Shown: positions 14,232 to 23,484 of the stretch, piece by piece
Position numbering within the stretch: the first letter of the stretch is position 1
Layout of the letters: every line of letters starts with the position of its first letter
Assembly (NCBI GenBank): GCA_900539765.1
Contig: UQDF01000007.1
Coordinates: 1-51,708 of the forward strand
Length of the DNA: 51,708 nucleotides
From: an uncultured Porphyromonas sp.
GTDB taxonomy: Bacteria > Bacteroidota > Bacteroidia > Bacteroidales > Porphyromonadaceae
Reading direction: 5' to 3'
Program-made: the position numbers and the translations under genes
The notes under the pieces: generated by a model
What the model was told of the DNA's origin: nothing
The model's input: only the letters and a program-made list of their open reading frames with translations
Database searches by the model: none

Positions 14232-15014
14232 CTAGCTGGCGTAGATGGTGTCTAGTCGCTGGCGCAGGGTGTCGATGTCGACATCAACGTCGATGGCTCC
14301 GTTTTGCGCTAGAGAGATCTTGCCACGCTCCTCACTGATGACGATGACGAGGCAGTCCGTAGCCTGCGAGAGTCCTAAGGCACTGCGGTGACGCAGGCCC
14401 AAGTCTTTCGAGAGGGTGGGGTCGTTGGAGACGGGGAGGATACAGCCAGCAGCTCGTATGTCGTTATCGACGATAATCATGGCACCATCGTGGAGCGGGC
14501 TGTTTTTGAAGAATATGTTTTCGATCAGGCGGGCATTGACATCTGCCTTAAAGACTTCTCCCGTGTGGAGGTAGGCGGTGAGCTCCTGCTTGGCTTGGAT
14601 AGCGATGAGGGCGCCCACCTTCTTACGCGCCATATTCATGCAGGCTAGAACGAGTGCTGCGACACAGCGCTGCTCCTCCTGAGCACTCTGATCATCCCCC
14701 TTGAAGACCTTTCGCAAGAAGCGCCATCGGTGGGTACTGCCCAGCGTGATCAAGAAGCGCCTTATCTCCTCCTGAAAGATGATCACCAGGATAAGCATAC
14801 CCGTGCCGACCAGCTCGTCGAGGATACCCCCCAAGAGGATCATACCAGCCCACTTGGAGACGATGACCCACACGAGGACAAAGGTGAAGATACCTAAGAT
14901 CAGCGCTCTCGAAGCGGTCGCTCTTAATGTCCGATAGACATAGTAGAAGAGGAGTGCCGAGAGGATAATGTCAAAGAGGTCGACAAGCGTAAAGGATAAC
15001 CAGTCTAGCGTCAC
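14232..15014 (-). CDS. dacA: Diadenylate cyclase (c-di-AMP synthase, CdaA type)
   Basis: 260 residues. Three N-terminal membrane helices (about 10-80) precede a DAC domain with the catalytic motifs DGAMIIVDND and RHRSALGLSQ, followed by ISEERGKISLAQNG. The enzyme joins two ATP to make c-di-AMP, which controls potassium, osmotic and cell-wall homeostasis. The gene starts at GTG 15014, 25 nt after folP, and is probably in one operon with it. A PgpH-like c-di-AMP hydrolase lies 18 kb away (32981-35032). Confidence 0.95.
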   Translation of the reverse strand: MTLDWLSFTLVDLFDIILSALLFYYVYRTLRATASRALILGIFTFVLVWVIVSKWAGMILLGGILDELVGTGMLILVIIFQEEIRRFLITLGSTHRWRFLRKVFKGDDQSAQEEQRCVAALVLACMNMARKKVGALIAIQAKQELTAYLHTGEVFKADVNARLIENIFFKNSPLHDGAMIIVDNDIRAAGCILPVSNDPTLSKDLGLRHRSALGLSQATDCLVIVISEERGKISLAQNGAIDVDVDIDTLRQRLDTIYAS

Positions 15015-15039
15015 AGTCCTAAGTCTCTAAGCGTAATAG

Positions 15040-15945
15040 TTAAAGGGTCTCTAGCGGTCTCTGCCAGTGGGTGTAGCTACTCGCCCCCGTAGCATCGGGG
15101 AGGTGCTTGCGGATCATGTCGGTCACCTGGATCGCCTCGACAGCGAGACGCACATCGTGGGTGCGGATGATCTGTGCGATGCCCTCCATCAGAGCGTAGG
15201 TGTGTAGCACGTTGGTCGCATCGCCTGAGTGCATAGCGTCTGCTCCGATGACCGTCTGCACCATACGCTTGCGCGAGAAGCCGACCAGCACGGGCTCGGC
15301 AAACTCTTGTAGCGCCTCTCGCTGATGCGTCAGTAGGCGGTAGTGGTCGTCCATACTTTTGCTAAAGCCATAGCCTGGGTCGAGGATCACATCTTTCACA
15401 CCGCAAGCGTGCAGCTGCTCGAGACGGCTTCGGAAGTAGTCTGCCACGCACACCTCTACAGAGGGCCTGTAGTCTACTACCTGATGCATACCCTCGACAC
15501 CATGCTCTAGGTGCATCAATATGTAGGCGGCACCCAGCTCCCCCACGGTGCTGTACATCTTCGGATCAGCTTGACCGCCCGATATGTCGTTGATGATCTC
15601 CACGCCATACTCCTCGACGCACGCCTTCGCCACGTCAGCACGGTAAGTATCTACCGAGATAGGCAGGTCGGGCGCTTCGGCACGGATGATCTCCAGTGCG
15701 TGGCGTAGTCGACGTAGCTCCTCCTCGCCATCGACTAGCTCGCCACCAGGGCGTGTCGAGCAGGCGCCAATGTCGATGATGCGTCCTCCCTCCTGAATGA
15801 TCTCGTGGGTACGCTCAGCGATCGCCTCAGCGGTCTGCTTGCGACTGCCCGCATAGAAGGAGTCAGGCGTCACATTGAGGATGCCCATCACGACAGGCTC
15901 CGACAGGTCGAAGGCGCGGCCCCCTAGATTGAGTATGTAAGACAT
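15040..15945 (-). CDS. folP: Dihydropteroate synthase
   Basis: 301 residues; joins p-aminobenzoate to 6-hydroxymethyl-dihydropterin pyrophosphate in folate synthesis. MGILNVTPDSFYAGSR and DIGACSTRPGGE are the two PROSITE-type signatures; ISVDTYRADVA, EIINDISGG and DPGYGFSKS follow in the TIM barrel. It precedes dacA by 25 nt, the folP-dacA pairing seen in many Bacteroidetes. A strong hairpin lies between it and the CoA-transferase gene upstream. Confidence 0.96.
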   Translation of the reverse strand: MSYILNLGGRAFDLSEPVVMGILNVTPDSFYAGSRKQTAEAIAERTHEIIQEGGRIIDIGACSTRPGGELVDGEEELRRLRHALEIIRAEAPDLPISVDTYRADVAKACVEEYGVEIINDISGGQADPKMYSTVGELGAAYILMHLEHGVEGMHQVVDYRPSVEVCVADYFRSRLEQLHACGVKDVILDPGYGFSKSMDDHYRLLTHQREALQEFAEPVLVGFSRKRMVQTVIGADAMHSGDATNVLHTYALMEGIAQIIRTHDVRLAVEAIQVTDMIRKHLPDATGASSYTHWQRPLETL

Positions 15946-15974
15946 AAGCGTGTCAGGTCTTGTGGGTTGTTGTG

Positions 15975-16017
15975 ATCGCTCCTCGTCACTTACTATATGG
16001 TAGTGGCGAGGAGCGAT
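15975..16017. terminator. Hairpin between the CoA-transferase gene and folP
   Basis: Arms ATCGCTCCTCGTCACT (15975-15990) and AGTGGCGAGGAGCGAT (16002-16017) form a 16-bp stem with one wobble pair. It starts 13 nt past the CoA-transferase stop. On the gene strand there is no T-run after it; on the plus strand it is followed by TGCTTTTA. Confidence 0.65.
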
Positions 16018-16029
16018 TGCTTTTATAGA

Positions 16030-17511
16030 TTAAAACTTCGCTTGGCGCATATCCTTTGTCTCTGCAAAGGCTTTGTGGAAGGCGAAAGCCTTCTCTAGAC
16101 AAACGGGGGTCTGTCCCTCCGAAGCCTGAGCTAGATAAGCACGTAGCAGTGGACGGTAGTCGGGGTGGGCGCAGTTCTCTATGATGCGCTCCGCACGCTG
16201 TCGTGGAGAGAGTCCTCGGAGGTCAGCGATACCGTACTCGGTGATGAGTACCTTGACCGAGTGCTCAGTGTGATCCACGTGGCTCACCATCGGCACGATG
16301 GCGCTGATGGCACCGCCCTTAGCGGTCGAAGGCGTGGTGAAGATAGAGATGTAACCATTGCGGGTGAAGTCGCCCGAACCACCGATGCCGTTCATCATCT
16401 TGGTGCCTAGGACGTGCGTCGAGTTGATGTTGCCATAGATGTCTGCCTCTAGAGCGGTATTCATGGTGATGATCCCGAGACGGCGCACGATGCCTGGGTT
16501 GTTTGAGTACTCCTCTGGGCGTAAGAGTAGCTTGTCCTTGAAGAAGTCCCAGTTCTGATAAATGTCTAGGATCACACTACGACTGACTGAGAGCGAGCAG
16601 CCCGAAGCAAACTTAACGCGTCCCTCCTTCATCAGCCCAATGACGGCATCTTGGATCACCTCGGTGTAAACCTCAAAAGGTGGAATCTTCGGACTATTAC
16701 CTACGGAAGCTAGAACCGCATTGGCGATATTACCTACGCCACTCTGCAGTGGAAGGAACTCACGAGGGATGCGACCTGTGCGGATCTCCTCTTCGAGAAA
16801 CTTCGTGACATTCTCTCCGATCGCCTGCGTCACCTCATCGAGCGGAGCAAAGCGACCGTCATCGTTTGGCTCGCTGGTCTTGACGATCGCCACGACCTTC
16901 TTTGGGTCGAGCTGTACGTAAGGCTTGCCGACACGATCAGAGGGCTTGTAGATAGGCAGCTCACGACGTGCGGGCGGGTCGAGAGGCTCTGCGATGTCGT
17001 GGAGCCCACGTATCTTGGCTGGGTGACGATCATTGAGCTCGACGATGATCCGGTCTGCGAGGCGGCAGATGGTGGGGAGGATACCGACGCCCGTGGTGGG
17101 TACCAGCTGACCATCTTCCGTTAGCTCAGCAGCCTCGACGATAGCTACGTCGATCTTGCCAAAGAAGCCAGCACGCATCTCCTGCGCTAGCTGTGAGAGG
17201 TGCATATCGCAGTAAGCGACCTCACCGCTATTGATCTCGGCACGTAGGTCTTTGTTGGACTGATAGGGTGCTCTAAACTTGATCGCATGAGCACGTGCCA
17301 AGGCTCCGTCGAGGCGGTCGCCTGTCGAGGCGCCTGTGAAGACACCTATGCGAAACGGTCTCCCCGCCGCATGCTCCTCCTCAGCGTAATGAGCTATCGC
17401 TTGTGGCACTACCTTAGGGCAACCAGCTGGCGTAAAGCCACTGAAGCCTACCTGATCGCCATCGTGAACTAATCTCGCTGCCTCTTCGGCAGTCATGATT
17501 GGGTAAGACAT
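16030..17511 (-). CDS. Acetyl-CoA hydrolase/transferase (succinate:CoA transferase type)
   Basis: 493 residues, family I CoA-transferase. The N-terminal half has VGFSGFTPAGCPK. The C-terminal half carries LQSGVGNIANAVL, GGSGDFTRNGYIS and the conserved ITEYGIADLRGLSPRQRA segment. Members move CoA between acetyl-CoA and succinate or other acids, a usual step of succinate/acetate/butyrate fermentation in Porphyromonas; the exact substrate pair is inferred. ATG 17511 (MSYPIMTAEEAARLV) is chosen over an upstream in-frame start because the -7 box at 17578 lies just before it. Confidence 0.92.
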   Translation of the reverse strand: MSYPIMTAEEAARLVHDGDQVGFSGFTPAGCPKVVPQAIAHYAEEEHAAGRPFRIGVFTGASTGDRLDGALARAHAIKFRAPYQSNKDLRAEINSGEVAYCDMHLSQLAQEMRAGFFGKIDVAIVEAAELTEDGQLVPTTGVGILPTICRLADRIIVELNDRHPAKIRGLHDIAEPLDPPARRELPIYKPSDRVGKPYVQLDPKKVVAIVKTSEPNDDGRFAPLDEVTQAIGENVTKFLEEEIRTGRIPREFLPLQSGVGNIANAVLASVGNSPKIPPFEVYTEVIQDAVIGLMKEGRVKFASGCSLSVSRSVILDIYQNWDFFKDKLLLRPEEYSNNPGIVRRLGIITMNTALEADIYGNINSTHVLGTKMMNGIGGSGDFTRNGYISIFTTPSTAKGGAISAIVPMVSHVDHTEHSVKVLITEYGIADLRGLSPRQRAERIIENCAHPDYRPLLRAYLAQASEGQTPVCLEKAFAFHKAFAETKDMRQAKF

Positions 17512-17577
17512 ACTATATATTGGGTTAAGTGTTTGTGCTATAAGAGGGCGCCACCGCCTCGCTGCGATAGCGTTTCT

Positions 17578-17585
17578 CAAAGGTA
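17578..17585 (-). promoter_or_regulatory. -7 box TACCTTTG for the CoA-transferase gene
   Basis: Plus-strand CAAAGGTA, 66 bases upstream of ATG 17511, matching TAnnTTTG. Confidence 0.55.
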
Positions 17586-17589
17586 CGGA

Positions 17590-17720
17590 AAAAAGAGATT
17601 GGCTGTTAGCTATTAGCTGTTAGCCTTTGGCTGTTGGCTAGGGTGATCGGAGCTATCGGAGTGCTAGTGGCTCTAGTGCCCCTAGCTAATAGCCAACAGC
17701 TAACAGCCAAAGGCCAATCG
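17590..17720. repeat. TTAG-type intergenic inverted repeat (TTAGCTGTTAG variant)
   Basis: The left arm has TTAGCTATTAGCTGTTAG units and TTTGGCTGTTGGCTAG. The centre is GGAGCTATCGGAGTGCTAG with CTCTAGTGCCCCTAG, and the right arm (CTAATAGCCAACAGCTAACA) is the reverse complement of the left. The centre is shared with the copy at 26392-26515. The MBOAT stop abuts it. Confidence 0.8.
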
Positions 17721-19247
17721 CTAGAACTGAAAGTAGATGAAGGGCTGCACACCACTGCTCTGAAACTGGACGACGAGCAGCACGACGAGGGCGAAGAGAA
17801 GCGCCTGACCAACGAGCGGCATGCGACTGATGCTACGCTCGAGGGGACGGAAGGCGCTCTGCGGGACGAAGTGCGCCACGAAGCCTAGCACGATGAGCGT
17901 CACGACGAGCCAGTAACCCTCGAGGAACTGCGGGATGATCTCGGGGTGGAACTCATACCGTATCATCTCAAACATCTGTCCGATGCCCTCCATCGTCGGC
18001 ATACGGAAGAAGATCCATGCGAAGCAGACGAAGTGGAAGGTGATGAACATGCCTAGGTAGCGTCTGAACCGTCCCATAGAGGCTCCGTCGGGGCGTGCCC
18101 ACGGGCAGATCTGCATATAAAGCTTGTGCAGGGCAAGGGCGACACCGTGCATACCACCCCAGAGGATAAAGCGCAGGCTGGCTCCGTGCCATAGTCCGCC
18201 GAGGAGCATCGTGACGAGGAGGTTGAGATAGGTACGCAACCGACCACGACGACTCCCCCCAAGTGGTATGTAGAGGTAGTCCCGTAACCAGGAGGAGAGG
18301 GATATGTGCCAGCGTCGCCAAAACTCGGTGATGGTGGCAGAGCGGTAGGGCGAGTCGAAGTTGATATTAAAGCGAAAGCCGAGCCATAGGGCTATGCCGA
18401 TAGCCATATCGGAGTATCCAGAGAAGTCGCAGTAGATCTGGAGTGCGTAGCCGTAGATGGCCATAAGGTTTTCGAAGCCACTGTAAAGGGTTGGAGCGTC
18501 GAAGACACGATCCACGAAGTTGAGCGAGATATAGTCGGAGATGACCGCTTTCTTGATCAGTCCCGAGAGGATGAGGAAGAGTCCCTCGCCAAACTCCTTT
18601 TTGGTGACCCATACAGGCTTGTAGATCTGCGGGATAAAGTCTTTGGCACGTACGATAGGCCCTGCCACGAGCTGAGGAAAGAAAGAGACGTAAAAGAGGT
18701 AGTCGACCCAGCGTCTCAGCGGACGTATCTCGCCTCGGTAGATGTCGATGACGTAGCTGAGCGACTGGAAGGTGAAAAAGGAGATGCCGACGGGGAGGAA
18801 GATGTCGAGCGGACCTAGCTGTGTCGTGCTTATTTCGGTAAGTCCGACCACTCCTCCAAACCACTGGACAAGCGGGGTGAAGAGCTCGAGGAGGAAGTTG
18901 GTATACTTAAAGTATCCGAGCATACCGAGGTTGAAGCAGAGGGAGAGCGTGAGCCAGCGTCGCTTGACTTTGCGCTCTGGGGCGGCTGCTATGAGGTGCC
19001 CGATGATGAAGTCGACCGTAGCGGTCATAATGAGGATCATAGCGTAGTAGCCACTGCTCTTGTAGTAAAAGAAGAGCGAGAAGCACACTACATAGATGAT
19101 CCGTGCCAACGTCTGCTTACGTAGTAGGTAGTAGAGCGGCAGGAAGAGCAAGAAGAGGACCAGAAAGAGTCCACTATTGAAGAGCATCGGAGCTGAGCTA
19201 TCGTAGGTGAGTAGCTCGGCAGCTCGTGAGAGGTAGGGGGTGAGCAT
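17721..19247 (-). CDS. MBOAT-family O-acyltransferase (AlgI/PatA-like)
   Basis: 508 residues with about ten membrane helices. The MBOAT core is clear: FYVSFFPQLVAGPIVRAKDFIPQ, DFSGYSDMAIG, EFWRRWHISLSSWLRDYLYIPLGGSR, and LLGGLWHGASLRFILWGGMHG with the catalytic His. Such proteins move acetyl groups across the inner membrane to be placed on exopolysaccharide or peptidoglycan. It starts 6 nt after an SGNH hydrolase gene that overlaps another, the usual partners of this family. The glycan acted on is unknown. Confidence 0.92.
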   Translation of the reverse strand: MLTPYLSRAAELLTYDSSAPMLFNSGLFLVLFLLFLPLYYLLRKQTLARIIYVVCFSLFFYYKSSGYYAMILIMTATVDFIIGHLIAAAPERKVKRRWLTLSLCFNLGMLGYFKYTNFLLELFTPLVQWFGGVVGLTEISTTQLGPLDIFLPVGISFFTFQSLSYVIDIYRGEIRPLRRWVDYLFYVSFFPQLVAGPIVRAKDFIPQIYKPVWVTKKEFGEGLFLILSGLIKKAVISDYISLNFVDRVFDAPTLYSGFENLMAIYGYALQIYCDFSGYSDMAIGIALWLGFRFNINFDSPYRSATITEFWRRWHISLSSWLRDYLYIPLGGSRRGRLRTYLNLLVTMLLGGLWHGASLRFILWGGMHGVALALHKLYMQICPWARPDGASMGRFRRYLGMFITFHFVCFAWIFFRMPTMEGIGQMFEMIRYEFHPEIIPQFLEGYWLVVTLIVLGFVAHFVPQSAFRPLERSISRMPLVGQALLFALVVLLVVQFQSSGVQPFIYFQF

Positions 19248-19253
19248 ACGGGG

Positions 19254-20492
19254 TTAGTCTTCGGAGGCTTGAGAGGTGACGTGGGGGGCGTGCTGGCGCC
19301 ACTGCGTGTAGTCGTTTTGGAGAGCCGTGGCGATCGCTGCCCCTACCTTATTATAGCCAGCAGCGGTCAGATGGACGCGATCACCTGAGAGGGTGCCACT
19401 AGAGAGTAGCTGCGCAGCACCCGCCTTCCCCCCGAAGTGACTGAAGAGGTCGATGTATCCGCACCCCAGTTTCCGAGCTTGCTGCTGTAGCTCGTCGGCA
19501 ATGAGCTGGCAGTTGGCATTAGCACGGTAAGTCGTCCGGTATCGTCTCCGCTTGCCCCGCTGGCGCACACGTACCTTGCGATAGCAGTAGAGAGGCGAAG
19601 TGAGGACGATGGCGCAGTCGGGATTGCTCGCTTGGAGCCTGCGTACCAGTCGGGCGACCTCCTCGCCAAAGTGGTTGCGGTCAAACTGCCGTGCGAGAGA
19701 CTCATTGGTACCCAGCGAAAGGATGATCAGCCGAGGCTGCAGAGTGGCGACAGAACTGGTAAAGCTCCCCTTGCTGTAGGTGTAGTAGGTAGCACCATTG
19801 TAGCCGATCGTATGGACGAGCGCGCCGCCACGACTGCGCTCTAGGCTAGCGCCATACCAGACGGACGAGGCAGGAGCGGTCACCTGTGCCGAGCTAACGT
19901 AGCGACCCACGAGGAGCGTGTCGGTGACGATCTGCTCGGTAGTCAAGGTGTCGTGAGCGATCCCGCTAGCGCTATGGCCAGCTAAGGTGAAAGGTCGCGT
20001 CCCCCGCTGACGATAGATGACAATGCGGTCGAAGGTTTGTCCGCCGCCACACTGCAGCGTGTAGGTGATGGCACCACTCGCCCTCGTCTGTAGCACCATG
20101 CCCGTAGGGCTCTCTCGGTCGTAGTCTCTCTGGGTGATCTTAACGCCCGACGTGCCAGCTGAGGAGGCTCGTATCACCGTGTGGATCGGTGGATTGGTCC
20201 CCAATAGGCGAAAAGGGCCTACCCAGCCGAGGCCACCATCGCCCCAACGCTCTGTAAAAGCTTGACGGATCGGCATCGTGAAGTGTCCCGCCTGTATGTG
20301 CGAGTCGCCTAGGTGAATGATCGAAACGACCTGCCCAGTCGCTCTCGCCTCGTCACAAGCGACCCAAAGCTTATCGAGATAACCTTCGGGTGCTACGAGC
20401 TGTGGCACCCGCTGTGCCATAAGCGTCTGCGCCATAAGGAGTAGGCTCCCTATGATCGTACATCGGATCCGTATCCATCTACTCTTCATCAT
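19254..20492 (-). CDS. SGNH/GDSL-family hydrolase, secreted
   Basis: 412 residues with an N-terminal signal peptide ending near LMAQ. SGNH blocks: SIIHLGDSHIQAG (nucleophile Ser in GDSH), ILSLGTNESLA (block III Asn) and the C-terminal DRVHLTAAGYNKVG (catalytic Asp/His). A Ser/Thr-rich beta region sits between blocks I and III. It probably moves or removes acetyl groups in the periplasm together with the MBOAT protein. It overlaps the preceding SGNH gene by 14 nt. In-frame TTG and GTG codons precede the chosen ATG; ATG 20489 is also possible. Confidence 0.85.
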   Translation of the reverse strand: MMKSRWIRIRCTIIGSLLLMAQTLMAQRVPQLVAPEGYLDKLWVACDEARATGQVVSIIHLGDSHIQAGHFTMPIRQAFTERWGDGGLGWVGPFRLLGTNPPIHTVIRASSAGTSGVKITQRDYDRESPTGMVLQTRASGAITYTLQCGGGQTFDRIVIYRQRGTRPFTLAGHSASGIAHDTLTTEQIVTDTLLVGRYVSSAQVTAPASSVWYGASLERSRGGALVHTIGYNGATYYTYSKGSFTSSVATLQPRLIILSLGTNESLARQFDRNHFGEEVARLVRRLQASNPDCAIVLTSPLYCYRKVRVRQRGKRRRYRTTYRANANCQLIADELQQQARKLGCGYIDLFSHFGGKAGAAQLLSSGTLSGDRVHLTAAGYNKVGAAIATALQNDYTQWRQHAPHVTSQASED

Positions 20493-21876
20493 CACCAATC
20501 AGATCTGCTGTGAGTAACTTAGCGAGCTGTCGCCCACCTGCCATAGAGACGTGGGTATAGTCTTTTGCTGCCCACCCTTTGTCCACAAAACCTTGGATAC
20601 CACCGAGCGACGCCATCGCCTCATGCGTATTCCAAAAGAGTAGTCCGTAGCGCTGCGCCAAGCGGTGCTGTATGCGGAGTACACGAGCCACCCCATTGAG
20701 CGGGTGGATCTTTCCCTCCCGTAGCGTGGCGCGGTCAGAGAGCGACATGAGTAGGATCGTGGCGTGCGGGTAGAGCTGCTGGATATGCTCGATGCTCTTA
20801 GCCATAGCAGCGTAGTACCAGTCGTAGCTATCGTCATTGTCCTGAGCGCTCACCACATTAAGCCCATAGGAGAGGATGATCAGGTCGTAGGGGCGGAAGC
20901 GTGAGAGCTGTGCCGTCAGGGTCGAGGAGACAGCGTTAAGCTTGGCGCCAGAGGAGCCCCGGAGACTGTAGTTGTCCACGGAGACACCCGTTGCACCGTC
21001 GAAGCAGACGCCATAGAAGCGTGTGCCATCGCCCCCCTCGGTAGCAATCTCAACCCGCTTGACACCACTATGTGGCAGGGTGTACTCGGCGAGCGCTCCG
21101 TGGCTAGCGGGTAGCTCGACAGGTTGCTGCTCGCCACCGTTGATGCCGTAACTGATCGTCACGGGGATCGAGTCGCTCACGTAGTGGAGCGTCACGCGGT
21201 CGGCAGCACTCTTTAGCTTGTAGCTTGTGGAGGCGGCAGCGGTAGCTGTGGCAAAGGTTTCGGCTAGTGTGAAGAGCGTGCGAGACTTACTCTTATTGGC
21301 GGAGGTCTCCTGCCAAGCTCCCTCGAAGCGCTGCTGGATGCTCTGTCTAAAGCGAGCTACTGGTGAGGTGAGCGCTACGTAGCCCACCCCTTGACCGCCA
21401 TAAGTCTGCTGGAGTGCTTGACGAAAGGGAGCCACCAAGATGTCGCCCTCGATAAAGGAGTCACCAACGAAAGCGATATGTACCGCCCGCGAGTGTCCCT
21501 CCCGCAGCGCAGCCCGCAGACGGCGCAGCGCACTCTGCCCCTCGGAGTAGTCCATCAGACGGCTGGAGAGCTCTAGCGGAGGTAGCGTGTCGATCGCTAC
21601 TTTCGTACGACTGGTCGAGTCTCCTATTGCGATTGTAGAGTCTGCGGGAAGGAGCTCAGGATCAAATGGATCCTCAGATTCCTCTAGGGGTATGGAGAGC
21701 GTCTCTGACGACTGAGTTGCTGTCGTGTCGAGTAGATCACTCAGCGGGTTAAACGCCTTGAAGTGGTAGCCCGCAATAGGACCGACAGCGACCAGCAGCT
21801 CCGAGAGTCCATACGCTAGCAAGCAGCCAACGAGGAGTAGCCCGAAGCTACGGTAGAGATGATTCTTTCTTTTCAT
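20479..21876 (-). CDS. SGNH-like hydrolase, membrane-anchored
   Basis: 465 residues. One N-terminal membrane helix (about 9-30) is followed by a Ser/Thr/Glu linker and an SGNH domain: HIAFVGDSFIEGDILV (block I), a beta-sandwich insertion, YDLIILSYGLNVVS (block III Asn) and DYTHVSMAGGRQLA (His). The same order GDSF, GLN, THVS occurs in acetyltransferases and esterases that work with MBOAT proteins. It lies 31 nt after the DUF3109 gene and overlaps the second SGNH gene. Substrate unknown. Confidence 0.82.
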   Translation of the reverse strand: MKRKNHLYRSFGLLLVGCLLAYGLSELLVAVGPIAGYHFKAFNPLSDLLDTTATQSSETLSIPLEESEDPFDPELLPADSTIAIGDSTSRTKVAIDTLPPLELSSRLMDYSEGQSALRRLRAALREGHSRAVHIAFVGDSFIEGDILVAPFRQALQQTYGGQGVGYVALTSPVARFRQSIQQRFEGAWQETSANKSKSRTLFTLAETFATATAAASTSYKLKSAADRVTLHYVSDSIPVTISYGINGGEQQPVELPASHGALAEYTLPHSGVKRVEIATEGGDGTRFYGVCFDGATGVSVDNYSLRGSSGAKLNAVSSTLTAQLSRFRPYDLIILSYGLNVVSAQDNDDSYDWYYAAMAKSIEHIQQLYPHATILLMSLSDRATLREGKIHPLNGVARVLRIQHRLAQRYGLLFWNTHEAMASLGGIQGFVDKGWAAKDYTHVSMAGGRQLAKLLTADLIGDDEE

Positions 21877-21907
21877 AAGCTATGAGACGACACGCTAGAG
21901 CTGGGCG

Positions 21908-22525
21908 TTAATGCTGGGCATCTCGTCTATCCGCTGCCTCTTTGCGCCGCGCCTCTTGGAGTAGCTTGTCCGCCTCAACGAGCTGATCGTAAAAGTGTGC
22001 TCCGAAGGCGGCTATCAGCGGTTCGCGCACGAATTGGTACACCTTGATGCCGAGCTTGCGCCCTCGCTCCACAGCCGCCTGACAGATGTCCCAGCGGTCG
22101 TAATGTAGGGAGGAGAAGTACTTGAACTGACGCACACGGATCGGATAGAGCCGACAGCTGATCGGCTTCTCCAGCTTGACCTCGGGATGGGTCGAGGCGT
22201 ACCACTCGATGGCGCAGCGCACTCCTTCGGGGGGCGTGGGGTGGAGCGTGAAGGCGCAGTTCTCGTCGTTGACCACAGAGAGTACCCGCTCGCCAGTTAT
22301 ATCTATGTAGCTCACCCCCTGATGATGGATCAGCTCAGACGCCTCGGGCGCTAGGTGCGGCTCAAGGAGCGAGAGGTGACGCTGATAGCTGCGACACTCA
22401 CGCTCTGTGGCGGGTGGCCCCGCATCGCCATGCACGCAGCAAGCGCCACGGCATACGGCATAGTCGCAGGCGAAGCACTCCTCAAGGATCTCAAAGCTCA
22501 CCACCTTGTCATCAATCTGTATCAT
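21908..22525 (-). CDS. DUF3109-family protein (Cys-rich, YkgJ-like)
   Basis: 205 residues. An N-terminal Cys pattern CFACDYAVCRGACCVHGDAG (about 17-36), a central CAFTL and a later CRLYPIRV with a further Cys fit the DUF3109 family, thought to bind a metal or Fe-S cluster like YkgJ. Function unknown. Its ATG overlaps the manA stop as ATGA, so it is translationally coupled. Frames upstream of ATG 22525 are inside manA and are not used. Confidence 0.85.
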   Translation of the reverse strand: MIQIDDKVVSFEILEECFACDYAVCRGACCVHGDAGPPATERECRSYQRHLSLLEPHLAPEASELIHHQGVSYIDITGERVLSVVNDENCAFTLHPTPPEGVRCAIEWYASTHPEVKLEKPISCRLYPIRVRQFKYFSSLHYDRWDICQAAVERGRKLGIKVYQFVREPLIAAFGAHFYDQLVEADKLLQEARRKEAADRRDAQH

Positions 22526-23457
22526 CTCTCTGCGGGTGTTAAGGTTATCATCAAGGCTTTGCCCTCCCCTCGTGCTACCTGCATCGGGAGGGTCTCGGCG
22601 GGAAGCAGTAGTGCCTCGTGGGGAGCTAGTTGCCACTGCTCCGTATCGTCACCGCTTAGCAGCAAGCTCCCAGAGATACCCACAAGGATCGCACAGCTCG
22701 TCCCATCGGAGGCGATGGTCTGAAGCGAGTCTGGTGTGGCTGTCACCTCGTGACAGACGAAGTGTGGCGTCCCTAGGGGTAATTGGCGAGAGTCCAGTCT
22801 GTGCGGTCCTAGGGTAGCTGTGCGGAGCGCCTCCTCGATGTGTAGCGTCCGCCGGGCTCCCTCGTCATCTACTCGGTCATAGTCGTAGAGCCGATAGGTC
22901 GTGTCGCTCGTGTCCTGCACCTCGATCAGCATCGAGCCCGCCCCTAGTGCGTGGATCGTGCCAGCCGGTAGGGCAATAGCCTCTCCAGGTCTTACTGGCT
23001 CCCAGTGCAGATAGTGCATCAGAGCAGCATGCTCGATGACCGAGCGCAAGGCATCGGCACTCATCGTCTCGGTCAGCCCGAGACAGATACGACTCGTCGG
23101 CTCCGTCTCTAGGAAGTACCATATCTCATCTTTGCCCCCCTCCTCTGGCGATGGGTGCACCTGCACAGAGAGATCTGCAGCTGCATCTAGTAGCTTGATC
23201 AATAAGGGGAAAGCTCCACCACATCGTGCTGTCTGTCCTCGTCCTAGTAGGCGGTCGCCATAGCGAGCTACCAAAGCATCTAGCGAAGCTCCCTCGTAGT
23301 CCGCACCCTCTGTGGGCGTCTCCTGCCCTGCGAGTGCTGAGAGGAGCCACACCTCGCCGATCTGCTTATCGCCTCCCGTAGGCGCAAGATGCCCTCCACC
23401 CCATATCTTGTGATAGTATTGGGGCGTACAGCGTATTGGCGTGAGCTTACGAGACAT
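22522..23457 (-). CDS. manA: Mannose-6-phosphate isomerase, class I
   Basis: 311 residues. The pattern YYHKIWGG, GEVWLLSA, LLIKLLDAAADLSVQVHPSPEEGGKDEIWYFLE and ALPAGTIHALGAGSMLIEVQDTSDTTYRLYDYDR is that of short type I isomerases; Zn ligands are supplied by QVHP and nearby His/Glu. It interconverts fructose-6-phosphate and mannose-6-phosphate for mannose-containing glycans. It sits 27 nt after a small membrane protein gene and overlaps DUF3109. Confidence 0.94.
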   Translation of the reverse strand: MSRKLTPIRCTPQYYHKIWGGGHLAPTGGDKQIGEVWLLSALAGQETPTEGADYEGASLDALVARYGDRLLGRGQTARCGGAFPLLIKLLDAAADLSVQVHPSPEEGGKDEIWYFLETEPTSRICLGLTETMSADALRSVIEHAALMHYLHWEPVRPGEAIALPAGTIHALGAGSMLIEVQDTSDTTYRLYDYDRVDDEGARRTLHIEEALRTATLGPHRLDSRQLPLGTPHFVCHEVTATPDSLQTIASDGTSCAILVGISGSLLLSGDDTEQWQLAPHEALLLPAETLPMQVARGEGKALMITLTPAER

Positions 23458-23484
23458 ATATGTGATAGGAAGGTGTAGCGATGG

